Shown one piece after another: positions 45,197-54,046 of a stretch of DNA of 64,000 bases (position 1 is its first letter; each line of letters opens with the position of its first letter). The notes under the pieces are model-generated. The model was given only the letters and a program-made list of their open reading frames with translations. It made no database searches and was not told the origin of the DNA. The position numbers and the translations under genes are program-made. The stretch comes from Algihabitans sp965233705 (GTDB lineage: Bacteria > Pseudomonadota > Alphaproteobacteria > Kiloniellales > DSM-21159): NCBI GenBank assembly GCA_965233705.1, contig CBDDTF010000002.1:248001-312000 (forward strand), read 5' to 3'.

Positions 45197-48070
45197 TCAG
45201 TAGCGCAGGCTGAGCGTGCCGGTGACGCCGTCCTGCCGCGCGTCGGCGGCGAAGCGCCCCTGGTAGGAGACCCCCAGGCTGACGCCCTCGGTCAGGGCGA
45301 CGGACAGGCCGGTCTCCACCGTGGCGCTGTCACCGGCCAGGGGTGCGCCTTCGATGGCGAAACCGCTGCCGCCGGCGAAGGCGTGGGTGGCGACCGGCGT
45401 GGTCTCGCCGAAGCCATGCTGCCAGCCGAGCGTGGCGGCGGCGGTCACCGGAGCGCCGGCCACCGCAAAGCGGCCGTCGGCGTGCAGGCCGAGCGTCGTA
45501 TAGGTCGTCTCCAGCGCCGCGCCCTCGACCCTCAGGGCCGCCGCCCCGCCGGTTTCGGTGAAGCCGTCGACGCCGTGGCGCACATGGGCGAGGTTGACGA
45601 AGGGCTCGAGGCCGGCGCCCAGCACCTCGAAGCGGCGGCCGGCCTCGCCGAAGAGCTGCAAGGTGCCGGCTGCATAGTCCGCGCTGAGGCTGTCGGAAAA
45701 GCCGTTGATCCGCGCCTGCCGGTCGGCCTCGACCGTGTGCCAGCTATAGCCCAGGCCGGCCCGCAGCCCCAGGGGGCCCAGCTCCGTGCCGCCGTAGAGG
45801 CCGAGGTGGTAGTCCCGGCTCTCGGCCGAGGCCGCGCGCGCCGGCACCTCCAGGTCGCTGCGGCCGTGGCCGGCGACCAGCCCGAGGCGCCAGTCCGCCG
45901 CCGCAAACTCGGCGCCGACCAGCAGGCCGCCGGCCGCGCGCTCCGCCGTCGCGGCGTTGGCGGTCCCGCCGGCCTGTGACCAGAGGCCGTAGGGCTGCAC
46001 CCAGACCGCCAGGCCCTCCGCCGCCCGGGCCTGCGCGACGGCGCGCAGGCGCGCGTTGGCGGCCTGGCGCAGCACGGCGGAGTCGGCGGCCAGCGCCCCC
46101 TGGACCGAGGGGTAGAGCTCGCCCGACAGGCTGTCGAGGCCGGCACGCACGGCCGATCCGGCGGTGCTGGAGGCCAGCGCCAGCCAGACCGGGCTGCCCG
46201 TGCCCAGCCCTTCGATGCCCCCGGCGGTGCTCACCTGGTTGGGGGTGCGCCCGAACGCGGTGAAGGCGACGGTGTTGCGGAACAGCTCCAGGGTCACGTC
46301 GTTGCCGTCGCCACCGGCGTAGTCGAGCAGCGGGTCGAGGAACAGCAGGTTGTCGGAGACCGACGCGAAGCGGCCGACCACGGCGCCGCCGCTCTGCTTG
46401 TCGATCAGGGTGTAGGGGCCGTTCACCGGGTCCCAGCTCGACGGGGTGGCCGGCGAGAGCTGCAGCTCCAGCCGCGCGCCGGTGATGTCGACCCCGGCCT
46501 GCGCCACGATCTTGTCGGCGGCCGTGGGCGTGGCCTCGACCTGCAGCAGCCCGGCGTTGACGTAATCTCCCGTCACCACCTGCGTGCCGATGGAGTTGCC
46601 CGGCGCGTGGACCCCGCCGGCGCCGACAGTGACGGCGCCCAGGGTCCCCGTGCCGGCGAGGCGTCCGCCGCCGCCGACCTCCAGGGCCCCGCCCAGCGCG
46701 CCGGTCACCTGCAAGGTCCCGCCGCGCACCGCCGTGCTGCCGGCGAACGCGCCGTTGTCCGCCGACATCACCAGCACGCCGCCGCCGGCCTTGGTCAGCC
46801 GACCGCCGCCGGTGAGCGTGCCGCCATAGCCGCCGTCGAAGGCCTGATCGAAGACCAGCTCGCCCTCCACGTTCACGTCGCCGCCCAGGCTGTTGCTGTC
46901 GCCGGCCAGGGTGCCCTGGCGCACGCGCCAGTCCTGGCTGCCGGTGCCGCTCAGCGTCCAGGTCGAGGTGCCGGTCTTCTCGAAATGCTCGAAGCCGCGG
47001 TACTGCGCGGCGGCACCGATGTTCGACACGTCGAAGCGCGCCTGCGCGCCACCGCCGGCCGTGGGCCCGCCCAGCTCCAGCGTGTCGTCGCTGCCGGCGG
47101 TCCCGTCGACCAGGCCGGTGATGCCCGCGCCGCCGGTGTCGGAGGAGAGGGTCAGGCGGTTGGTGCCGCCGGTAAAGCGGACGGCCGCGCCGTCCTCACC
47201 CGCGGGCCCGTCCTGCAGGTTGGCGCCGGCGCGGCCGCCTATGATCTGGCCGGCATTGGTGATCGTCAGGTCGGCGCCGCGAATCCCGTCGCCGCCGTCG
47301 CCGTCCCGTCCCAGCCCCCCTTCGCCGCCACGGATGGTGCCGCTGTTGGTGATCAAGAGCGTGTCGCCCGCGATCGCGTGCCCGCCGAAGCCGCCGAAGC
47401 CGCCGTAGGAGCGATCGCTGTCGTCGGCATCGCCGCCGGCACCGCCGTCGCCGCCGGCAATCGTGCCGCTGTTGGTGATCTCGAGAAGGCTGCCGGCGAT
47501 GCCCCGGCCGCCGTAACCGCCGTCGCCGCTGAAGCCGCCGGACCCGCCGTCGCCGCCGTCGCCGCCGCGCAGGCTGCCCCGGTTGACGATCCGGCCGGAC
47601 CCGACGCCGTAGAGGGCGTCGCCACCGCCGCCGCCGCCGCCGCCCGCGCCGGTGAAACCACCGAAGTCCGTGCCGCCGCCGCCGACGCCCCCGGCGCCGC
47701 CGCGCACACGCCCGCTCGACTCGACGGTCAGCGCCCCGGCGCCCCCGAGCCGCAGGGCCTCGCCGCCGCCGCCGCCGCCGCCGCCCTCGCTCCCGTCATT
47801 GGCGCCGCCCGCGCCGCCGTCACCGCCCACGCCCGTGCCGGCGCCGCCGCTGCCGGCCGGCAAACCGCCGCTGCCGGTGCCGCCGTTGCCGCCGTCGCCG
47901 CCAAGCTGATCGCCCGTGACCGGCCCCGAGACGACGAGGCCGCCGGCCTGGCCGTCCGCACCGGGGTCGCCAAAGCCGGAGGTGTCGCCCTCTCCCGGCG
48001 CGGCCAGGCCCGGCGCCGCGCCCAGCGCGAGCAGCGCCGCCGCCGCGGTGGCCCTCAGGCAGGTCTTCAT
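45197..48070 (-). CDS. Large glycine-rich autotransporter (type V secretion)
   Basis: The ATG at 48070 gives MKTCLRATAAAALLALGAAPGLAA, a signal peptide. The 957-aa protein has a Gly/Asp-rich passenger (about 28-320, with GGDGG, GGSGG and GGAGG runs and repeated ITNSGTIxGGxGG strands). Then come autotransporter-associated beta-strand repeats (GGTLQVTGALGGALEVGGGG; VHAPGNSIGTQVVTGDY), and a C-terminal ~260-residue beta-barrel from WVQPYGLWSQAGGTANAA to the terminal Tyr of TLSLRY. It is predicted to export its own passenger to the cell surface, probably for adhesion or biofilm. It is divergent from an AraC regulator. Confidence 0.92.
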   Translation of the reverse strand: MKTCLRATAAAALLALGAAPGLAAPGEGDTSGFGDPGADGQAGGLVVSGPVTGDQLGGDGGNGGTGSGGLPAGSGGAGTGVGGDGGAGGANDGSEGGGGGGGGEALRLGGAGALTVESSGRVRGGAGGVGGGGTDFGGFTGAGGGGGGGGDALYGVGSGRIVNRGSLRGGDGGDGGSGGFSGDGGYGGRGIAGSLLEITNSGTIAGGDGGAGGDADDSDRSYGGFGGFGGHAIAGDTLLITNSGTIRGGEGGLGRDGDGGDGIRGADLTITNAGQIIGGRAGANLQDGPAGEDGAAVRFTGGTNRLTLSSDTGGAGITGLVDGTAGSDDTLELGGPTAGGGAQARFDVSNIGAAAQYRGFEHFEKTGTSTWTLSGTGSQDWRVRQGTLAGDSNSLGGDVNVEGELVFDQAFDGGYGGTLTGGGRLTKAGGGVLVMSADNGAFAGSTAVRGGTLQVTGALGGALEVGGGGRLAGTGTLGAVTVGAGGVHAPGNSIGTQVVTGDYVNAGLLQVEATPTAADKIVAQAGVDITGARLELQLSPATPSSWDPVNGPYTLIDKQSGGAVVGRFASVSDNLLFLDPLLDYAGGDGNDVTLELFRNTVAFTAFGRTPNQVSTAGGIEGLGTGSPVWLALASSTAGSAVRAGLDSLSGELYPSVQGALAADSAVLRQAANARLRAVAQARAAEGLAVWVQPYGLWSQAGGTANAATAERAAGGLLVGAEFAAADWRLGLVAGHGRSDLEVPARAASAESRDYHLGLYGGTELGPLGLRAGLGYSWHTVEADRQARINGFSDSLSADYAAGTLQLFGEAGRRFEVLGAGLEPFVNLAHVRHGVDGFTETGGAAALRVEGAALETTYTTLGLHADGRFAVAGAPVTAAATLGWQHGFGETTPVATHAFAGGSGFAIEGAPLAGDSATVETGLSVALTEGVSLGVSYQGRFAADARQDGVTGTLSLRY

Positions 48071-48204
48071 TTGCCTGTTGGGCCCGAATTCGAGAACATG
48101 AGATTTAATGACGAAAAATTCGCGCTTCTTGATATTTTGCCGCATGAATTTTGACTTGCCCGGGTGGGCACTCTCCTTTTCCAACCGAAATTTGATTAAA
48201 AGTA

Positions 48205-48222
48205 GGCGGAAAATTTGCCGCC
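48205..48222. promoter_or_regulatory. Inverted repeat in the autotransporter/araC divergent region
   Basis: GGCGGAAAATTTGCCGCC is an inverted repeat with 5-bp arms (GGCGG/CCGCC) around an AAATTT centre, in a locally AT-rich 259-bp region between the two divergent genes. It is a candidate operator or UP-type element for one or both. Confidence 0.4.
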
Positions 48223-48329
48223 TTCGACGAAATTCCCTTATCATTTTTGCTGGAATTATCATCGGCGCGGCGAAACGCGCGCCGTCTTCCTTTACGCACG
48301 AAAGATCCGCGGACCGACCAGGGGCACCC

Positions 48330-49304
48330 ATGCCGTTGAATGCAGGAAGACAGGGAAAAAACCTTGAGCAGAGCGCGGAAATGTACCCCTTCGACCTCGG
48401 CGGCGGCGATCTGATCTCCGTCCCCGGAGCGCAGGGCCGGCTTTCGACCCTCCGCTTCGACAGCGGCCTGCAGCTCTATCTCGGCGAGTTTCACGTGCAG
48501 GAGGACTGCGAGCTCGCGGTCAATCCGACCCTGTCGGAACCCTGGGTGGGCGGCAGTCTGCACCTGGTCGGCCGCTCGATCATGGCGCTGCCGGACGGCC
48601 GGCAGGTCCAGCGCCTGGGCCAGCAGGCGATCATCGACCGGATCGACCGTCCCGGCACCAGCTTCCACCTCGAGGCCGAGCAGACGATCCGCCACGTCGC
48701 CGTGGTCTTGCCGGTCCGGCTGCTGCGCGCGCGGCTGGGGCCCCGTCCGCCCGAGGCTCTGGCGCCCTACCTGGACCTGGAGCGGGAGGTCTGCGCCGTC
48801 GAGACCGTGCCGACCGGGGGACGGCTGCGCGCCCTGGCCACCAGTCTCTTCTCGCCCCGCTCGGCGGGTCCGGCGCGCCGGCTGCGCCTGGAGGGCACGG
48901 CGGCGCAGTTCCTCTCGGAGGTGATCGACAGCTACGCCCACGCGGCCGAAGCGGAGATCGGGGACGCGACCGACTGGCAGCGGGTCGGTTTCCGCACCGT
49001 GGTCGAGCGGATCCGCGACGACCTGGCCTCACCGCTGTCGGTGGAGCTGCTGGCCGCCGGCATCGGCATGACGGCCGGCCGCCTGAATCAGCTCTTCCTC
49101 AAGGAGACCGGCCGGAACTGCGCCGACTACATTCGCGACACGCGCATGACCACGGCGCGGTCCTACCTGCAAAGCGGCGCGATGACGGTGAAAGAGGTGG
49201 CCGCCTTCGTCGGCTACAACCACGTCAGCAACTTCTCGCGCGCCTACCGCGAGCGCTTCGGCGAGCCGCCGTCGCGCACCCCGCGCCGTCCGATCCCCTC
49301 CTGA
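48330..49304 (+). CDS. AraC-family transcriptional regulator (PchR-like)
   Basis: The ATG at 48330, after GGGG, gives 324 aa; an in-frame reading back to 48108 crosses the AT-rich promoter region and is not used. N-terminal ligand domain (about 20-190) includes LYLGEFHVQEDCELAVNP. The C-terminal double HTH (about 230-315) has DLASPLSVELLAAGIGMTAGRLNQLFLKETGRN and MTVKEVAAFVGYNHVSNFSRAYRERFGEPPS, the AraC signature. The overall form resembles PchR-type regulators that sense siderophores, an inference. It probably controls the divergent autotransporter and itself. Confidence 0.88.
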   Translation: MPLNAGRQGKNLEQSAEMYPFDLGGGDLISVPGAQGRLSTLRFDSGLQLYLGEFHVQEDCELAVNPTLSEPWVGGSLHLVGRSIMALPDGRQVQRLGQQAIIDRIDRPGTSFHLEAEQTIRHVAVVLPVRLLRARLGPRPPEALAPYLDLEREVCAVETVPTGGRLRALATSLFSPRSAGPARRLRLEGTAAQFLSEVIDSYAHAAEAEIGDATDWQRVGFRTVVERIRDDLASPLSVELLAAGIGMTAGRLNQLFLKETGRNCADYIRDTRMTTARSYLQSGAMTVKEVAAFVGYNHVSNFSRAYRERFGEPPSRTPRRPIPS

Positions 49305-49361
49305 GGCGGCACCGCGCGGCGCGCCCAGGCGGTCGCAAACCGCCCGAACCCAGAGGCTTGC

Positions 49362-49422
49362 AGCGATGCGCTCCGACCTGGCGACTCGCCAAGGCGAGTC
49401 CCTTAGGTCGAGCATCGCTCTA
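49362..49422. repeat. Diverged module B between convergent genes
   Basis: AGCGATGCGCTCCGACCTGG...CCTTAGGTCGAGCATCGCTCTA keeps the outer arms of module B with an inner GCGACTCGCC-aa-GGCGAGTC stem. The terminal CTA provides the TAG stop of the DUF2332 gene. A worn GGCGGT...ACCGCC element precedes it at 49328-49345. Confidence 0.75.
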
Positions 49423-50469
49423 CCCCGACCAGACCAGCCAGCGGCCGTGGAAGTCGACGCGGGCCAGTTCCACCGGGCCCGGCACGGCGCTGGTCGCCAG
49501 GCTGAGCGCGGCGCCGGGACGGCGGTCATCGCCCTCCATCCGCAGCCAGGCCACCGGCGCCTCGGGCGGCGCGGCATGCAGCGCGCGCTGGATCTCCGCC
49601 GTGACGGCGGCGCGGGCGACCGGCGGCAGGTACTGCAGCGCGATCGAGTGGAGGATCACGTGGCAGTGCCCCGGGCGCGCGGTCGCCAGGCGCGCGGCGA
49701 TCCAGTCGACGGCGTCGGCCCGCGCCAGCGGCGGCGGGTGTGCGGCCGCGATCTCCAGCGCCGCGCGCAGGCGGGCCAGGCGCGCGCCCTGGTCGGGCCA
49801 GACGAAGGCGGCGAGGCGCAGCGCATGCTCCGGGTCCGTGGCGTCCAGCGGGTTGAGGTCGCAGCCCGCCCGCTCGGCCACCGTCACCGGCGCGCCCGGC
49901 GGCGCCGGTCCCTGCCACTCCGGCTCCAGCCGCACGGGGCTGTCGGCCCGGCCGAGCGTCCGGCCGCCCAGGCGGTAGGCGTAGCGATCCAGGTTGAGGT
50001 TCAAGCCGGCCGAGCTGCCGATCTCCGAGAGCACCAGCGGCTTGCGGACCTGCGCGGCCACCTGCGCCAGCCCGGCGAAGAGGGCGCTGGCCCGCTGCAC
50101 CTCGTTGGTCTGGGGCGGCGAGTCGAGCCAGTCGTGGACGAAGCCGTCGTGCGCGGCCAGGGCGTCCAGCAGCGCGCGCCAGAGCGCCGCGTCGTCATCG
50201 GGCGCCGCGGGCGGATAGACCGCGGCCAGCTCCGGCGCGCGACCGCTCAGGACCAGGGCGTGCAGCGCGCCGGCGAAGCGCAGCGGCACGGCCGCGCCGC
50301 GCGCGCTGGGGTCGTCCGGCCAGGCCAGCACCCGCGCCGCCGCACGGCCCTGCGCCGGGTCCAGCCGCTCGGCGCAAAGCGCGCAAAGTCGCGCGGTGAA
50401 GGGCGAGCCAAGGCGCCGACAGGCCTCCGCCTGATCGCGGAAGGCTGTGCGCACCGCCGCTTCGCTCAT
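49420..50469 (-). CDS. DUF2332 family protein
   Basis: This 349-aa cytosolic protein starts at ATG 50469. It has the DUF2332 features TNEVQRASALFAGLAQVAAQVRKPLVLSEIGSSAGLNLNLDRYAYRLGG (about 120-165) and VAERAGCDLNPLDATDPEHALRLAAFVWPDQ. SEIGSSAGLNLNLD resembles a SAM-binding loop, so a methyltransferase-like fold is possible. The function is unknown. Its stop codon lies in the edge of a palindromic repeat. It is divergent from bchI with a 440-bp spacer. Confidence 0.85.
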   Translation of the reverse strand: MSEAAVRTAFRDQAEACRRLGSPFTARLCALCAERLDPAQGRAAARVLAWPDDPSARGAAVPLRFAGALHALVLSGRAPELAAVYPPAAPDDDAALWRALLDALAAHDGFVHDWLDSPPQTNEVQRASALFAGLAQVAAQVRKPLVLSEIGSSAGLNLNLDRYAYRLGGRTLGRADSPVRLEPEWQGPAPPGAPVTVAERAGCDLNPLDATDPEHALRLAAFVWPDQGARLARLRAALEIAAAHPPPLARADAVDWIAARLATARPGHCHVILHSIALQYLPPVARAAVTAEIQRALHAAPPEAPVAWLRMEGDDRRPGAALSLATSAVPGPVELARVDFHGRWLVWSG

Positions 50470-50783
50470 TGCCCCGTCTCCCCCGTCCTGTCGTCTCCCC
50501 CGTCCTGTCGTCTCCCCCGTCCTGTCGTCTCCCCGCTCCTTCGCCTTCCCCGCTCCTTCGCCTTCCCCGTCCGCCGGGATGGCGCGACCCTGGGCCGCCG
50601 CCAGAGGCGAACACAAGCGCCTTCGGCGCAAGCCTGGGCTGCGGCGCAGGCAGCGCCGCCTGAGCGGTTGCCCACGTCCGGCAAACATGCTGCACTTGCG
50701 TCAAGCCTGCCTCACGTCAAGCTGGGCAGACAGGCGGTCGGAGGGAAAACGGCGAAACGGGAGACGGGGGGAACGACGGCGCC
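50470..50783. repeat. Tandem 17-bp repeat array and intergenic spacer upstream of bchI
   Basis: 50470-50570 holds about four copies of CCCCGTCCTGTCGTCTC followed by two of CCGCTCCTTCGCCTTCC. Further on, a direct repeat CGTCAAGC occurs twice with a 16-bp period (50699 and 50715). No TGT-N12-ACA palindrome was found here, unlike before crtI, and no convincing promoter. Confidence 0.7.
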
Positions 50784-50915
50784 ATGAATGACCGCTACAC
50801 GCTGGCGCGCCGCGCGCCACAGGAGAGGCCGGGGGCGCGCGCGCCGCAGCCCCCCGGGACGGCGGGCCGCCCCGCCGCCGGGACCGCCGGCCCCGACCGC
50901 GAGGCCCGGCCATGA
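50784..50915 (+). CDS. Possible 43-aa peptide translationally coupled to bchI
   Basis: ATG 50784 opens a 43-codon frame (MNDRYTLARRAPQERPG...PDREARP) whose TGA overlaps the bchI ATG as ATGA. A G-rich GGGGGGAA lies about 10 nt upstream. The product is Arg/Pro-rich and probably disordered. It could be a leader peptide that couples translation to bchI, or chance. I know no homologue. Confidence 0.35.
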   Translation: MNDRYTLARRAPQERPGARAPQPPGTAGRPAAGTAGPDREARP

Positions 50916-52075
50916 CGGACGCGACAGCGCCGGCCCGGCGCAACGGCGCCGCGAAGACGGCCGGCAAGAGCGGCACCCGAAAGACCACCGCCCCGGGCCA
51001 GGCCGTCCACGGGGTCGCCCAGCCCAGCGCCATCGCCGCCGCGCCGCCGCCCCGGCCCGTCTTTCCCTTTCCCGCCATCGTCGGCCAGGAGGAGATGAAG
51101 CAGGCGCTGCTGATCGCCGCCGTCGACCCCGGCATCGGCGGCGTGCTGGTGTTCGGCGACCGCGGCACCGGCAAGTCCACCACGATCCGCGCCCTGGCCG
51201 CGCTGCTGCCGCCGCAGCCGGTGATCGTCGGCTGCCCCTACGGCTGCGCGCCGGAGGCGCCGCAGGGTCTCTGCCAGGCCTGCGCGCCCGACCACGAAGG
51301 CCACAAGCCGAAGACCGCGCGGGTGCCGGTGTCGGTGGTCGACCTGCCGCTGGGGGTGACCGAGGACCGGGTGGTCGGCGCCCTCGACCTGGAAAAGGCC
51401 CTGGCCCACGGCGAGAAGTCCTTCGAGCCGGGCCTGCTGGCGCGCGCCAACCGCGGCTTCCTCTACATCGACGAGGTCAACCTGCTGGAGGACCACATCG
51501 TCGACCTGCTGCTCGACGTCGCCGCCTCGGGCGAGAACCTGGTCGAGCGCGAGGGGCTGAGCGTGCGCCATCCGGCCCGCTTCGTGCTGGTCGGCTCCGG
51601 CAACCCGGAGGAGGGCGAGCTGCGCCCGCAGCTGCTCGACCGCTTCGGCCTCTCGGTCGAGGTCGGCACGCCGGAGGATCTGGAAACCCGCATCGAGGTG
51701 GTGCGCCGGCGCGACGCCTTCGAGCGCGACCCGGCCGGCTTCGCCGAGACCTGGGCCAAGGAGAGCGACAAGCTGCGCCGGCGACTGGTCGCCGCGCGCC
51801 GCAAGCTGGCCGAGGTCGCGGTGCCGGAGACCGCCTACCGCCGCGCCGCCACGCTGTGCATGGCGCTGGGCACCGACGGCCTGCGCGGCGAGCTGGTGCT
51901 GGTGCGCGCCGCCCGCGCCCTGGCCGCCCTGGAGGGCAAGCGCGAGGTGGGCGACGCGCAGCTTCGCCGCATCGCCCCCTCGGCCCTGCGCCACCGCCTG
52001 CGCCGCGACCCGTTGGACGAGGCCGGCTCGGGCGTGCGGGTCGACCGCGCCCTGGAGGAGGTCTTCGCTGCCTGA
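50912..52075 (+). CDS. bchI: Magnesium chelatase ATPase subunit I
   Basis: This 387-aa AAA+ protein has Walker A GDRGTGKST (about 83-91), the Mg-chelatase insert YGCAPEAPQGLCQAC, Walker B FLYIDEVNLLEDHIVDLLLDVAASGEN, and sensor/arginine-finger region GSGNPEEGELRPQLLDRFG. It forms a ring with BchD that drives Mg insertion into protoporphyrin IX by BchH (not in window). The ~45-residue N-terminal Lys/Ala-rich extension is unusual. The Shine-Dalgarno of bchD lies in its last codons. Confidence 0.97.
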   Translation: MTDATAPARRNGAAKTAGKSGTRKTTAPGQAVHGVAQPSAIAAAPPPRPVFPFPAIVGQEEMKQALLIAAVDPGIGGVLVFGDRGTGKSTTIRALAALLPPQPVIVGCPYGCAPEAPQGLCQACAPDHEGHKPKTARVPVSVVDLPLGVTEDRVVGALDLEKALAHGEKSFEPGLLARANRGFLYIDEVNLLEDHIVDLLLDVAASGENLVEREGLSVRHPARFVLVGSGNPEEGELRPQLLDRFGLSVEVGTPEDLETRIEVVRRRDAFERDPAGFAETWAKESDKLRRRLVAARRKLAEVAVPETAYRRAATLCMALGTDGLRGELVLVRAARALAALEGKREVGDAQLRRIAPSALRHRLRRDPLDEAGSGVRVDRALEEVFAA

Positions 52076-54011
52076 AGGCGCCGTCATCTCCGGGCTGCAG
52101 CGACCGGCCCAGACGCGCGGCGACGCCGAGGCGGACGCCGCCGCGGCGGCGGTCTGGCTCAACGCCGGCCTGGCCGCCGCGCTCTTCGCCGTCGACCCGG
52201 CCGGCACCGGCGGCATCCGCCTGCGCGCGCCGGTCGGCCCGCCGCGCGAACGCTGGCTGGCGCTGCTCAAGCAGCTCCTGCCCGCCGCGCTGCCGCTGCG
52301 CCGGGTCCCGGCCGGCGTCGGCGACGACCGCCTGCTCGGCGGGCTCGACCTGGCGGCCACCCTGCGCCGGGGCCGGCCGGTCGCCCAGACGGGGCTGCTG
52401 GCCGAGGCCGACGGCGGCGTGCTGCTGCTGGCCATGGCCGAGCGGCTGTCGCCGGCCGCCGCCGGGCGGATCGCGGCCGCGCTCGACAGCGGCGCGGTGA
52501 CGCTGGAGCGCGACGGCCTGACGGCCCGCCTGCCGGCCCGGGTCGGCGTGGTGGCCGAGGACGAGGGCCTGGAGGAGGAGGCGCCGCCCGCCGTGCTGTG
52601 CGAGCGGCTGGGCTTCTGCCTCGACCTCTCGGGACTGGCGCTGCGCGATCTGGTCGCGCTGCCTCTGGAGCCCGAGACCGTCGCCGCCGCCCGCGCGCTG
52701 CTGCCCCGGGTGCAGGCCGAAGAGGCCGTGCTGCGCGCGCTCTGCGCCGGCGCGGCGGCGCTCGGCATCGCCTCCCTGCGCGCGCCGCTGCAGGCCCTGC
52801 ACGCGGCCCGCGCCGCCGCCGCCCTGGACGGCCGCCGCCAGGTCGGCGAGGACGACGTCGCCCTGGCCGCGGCCCTGGTGCTGGCGCCGCGCGCCACCCG
52901 GCTCCCGCCGCCGCCGGACGCGGGTGAGGCGGACACGCCCGCCGAGACCGACCCGGACGCCGAGGACGCGGCGCCGCCGCAAGCACCGCCCCCCGAAGAG
53001 GCGCGGGAGCGCGCGCCTCCGCCCCCCAGATCCGCAGACCCCGAACCGGCGGAGACACAGCCGGACGAGCGCGAGCCGGGCGCGGACGGCCCCGAACTCT
53101 CCGAGCGGGTGCTGGAGGCGGCGGCGGCGGCGATCCCGCGCGGCCTGCTCGACCGGCTGAAGCTGGCCGGCCAGGGGTCGCGCGGCGCCCAGGCCGGCGG
53201 CACGGCCGGCTTGGCCAAGCCGTCGCTCAAGCGCGGCCGGCCGATCGGCGCGCGGCCCGGCCGGCCGGCGCCGGGCCTGCGCCTGGACCTGGTCGAGACG
53301 CTGCGCGCCGCCGCCCCCTGGCAGCGCCTGCGCCGGACCGGCGAAGACGAGGACCAGGAGGGGAACGAGAGCGCCGGCCCGGCGGACGGCGGACGCCGGC
53401 GCCTGGCCATCCGCGCCGAGGACTTCCGCGTCACCCGCTTCAAGCAGCGCAGCGGGACCGCCACCCTCTTCCTGGTCGACGCCTCCGGCTCGGCCGCCTT
53501 CCATCGCCTGGCCGAGGCCAAGGGCGCGGTCGAGCTGCTCTTGGCCGACTGCTACGTGCGCCGCGACCAGGTGGCGCTGCTCGCCTTCCGCGGCACCGAG
53601 GCCGAGCTGCTGCTGCCGCCGACCCGCTCGCTGGTGCGGGCCAAGCGGGCGCTGGCGGCGCTGCCCGGCGGCGGCGGCACGCCGCTGGCCGCCGGCCTGG
53701 AGGCGGCCGGCCGGCTGGCGCGCGCCCTGCGCAGGCGCGGCGTCACGCCGCTGCTGGTCGTGCTGACCGACGGCCAGGCCAATATCGCGCGCGACGGACA
53801 GCCCGGCCGCGCCCAGGCCCGCGCCGACGCCGAGGCGGCCGCCCGGCTGTTGGCGCGCGAGGGGCAGGCCGGCCTGCTGGTCGACACCGCGCCCCGCCCG
53901 AGCGAGCGGGCGCGCAGCCTGGCCGGGCTGATGGCGGCCGACTACCTGGCGCTGCCCCAGGCCGACGCGCGGAAACTGAACCAGGCCGTGCGCGCCCGGC
54001 GGACGGGCTGA
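52068..54011 (+). CDS. bchD: Magnesium chelatase subunit D, CTG start
   Basis: No ATG, GTG or TTG occurs in frame near the bchI end. CTG at 52068 lies 6 nt after GGAGGAGG (52054-52061) and overlaps the bchI stop by 8 nt, so I assign it as start (LPEGAVISGLQ...). From there the protein has 647 aa. It has an N-terminal AAA-like domain without Walker A, an acidic/Pro linker (about 285-345), and a C-terminal VWA domain with MIDAS Asp471-x-Ser473-x-Ser475 (VDASGSAAFHRL), GGGGTPLAAGLE and VVLTDGQANIARDG. It is the platform subunit of Mg chelatase. The first ATG (52419) would delete over 110 conserved residues. Confidence 0.92.
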   Translation: MPEGAVISGLQRPAQTRGDAEADAAAAAVWLNAGLAAALFAVDPAGTGGIRLRAPVGPPRERWLALLKQLLPAALPLRRVPAGVGDDRLLGGLDLAATLRRGRPVAQTGLLAEADGGVLLLAMAERLSPAAAGRIAAALDSGAVTLERDGLTARLPARVGVVAEDEGLEEEAPPAVLCERLGFCLDLSGLALRDLVALPLEPETVAAARALLPRVQAEEAVLRALCAGAAALGIASLRAPLQALHAARAAAALDGRRQVGEDDVALAAALVLAPRATRLPPPPDAGEADTPAETDPDAEDAAPPQAPPPEEARERAPPPPRSADPEPAETQPDEREPGADGPELSERVLEAAAAAIPRGLLDRLKLAGQGSRGAQAGGTAGLAKPSLKRGRPIGARPGRPAPGLRLDLVETLRAAAPWQRLRRTGEDEDQEGNESAGPADGGRRRLAIRAEDFRVTRFKQRSGTATLFLVDASGSAAFHRLAEAKGAVELLLADCYVRRDQVALLAFRGTEAELLLPPTRSLVRAKRALAALPGGGGTPLAAGLEAAGRLARALRRRGVTPLLVVLTDGQANIARDGQPGRAQARADAEAAARLLAREGQAGLLVDTAPRPSERARSLAGLMAADYLALPQADARKLNQAVRARRTG

Positions 54012-54046
54012 TCCGGCGGCGGCGAGACGGAAACGGGGGAAGCGGC

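Noticed and set aside
50470..50570. CRISPR-like look of the tandem arrays at 50470 and 57724
   Set aside because: The units are adjacent with no unique spacers, are only 15-17 bp, and there are no cas genes; they are simple tandem repeats.
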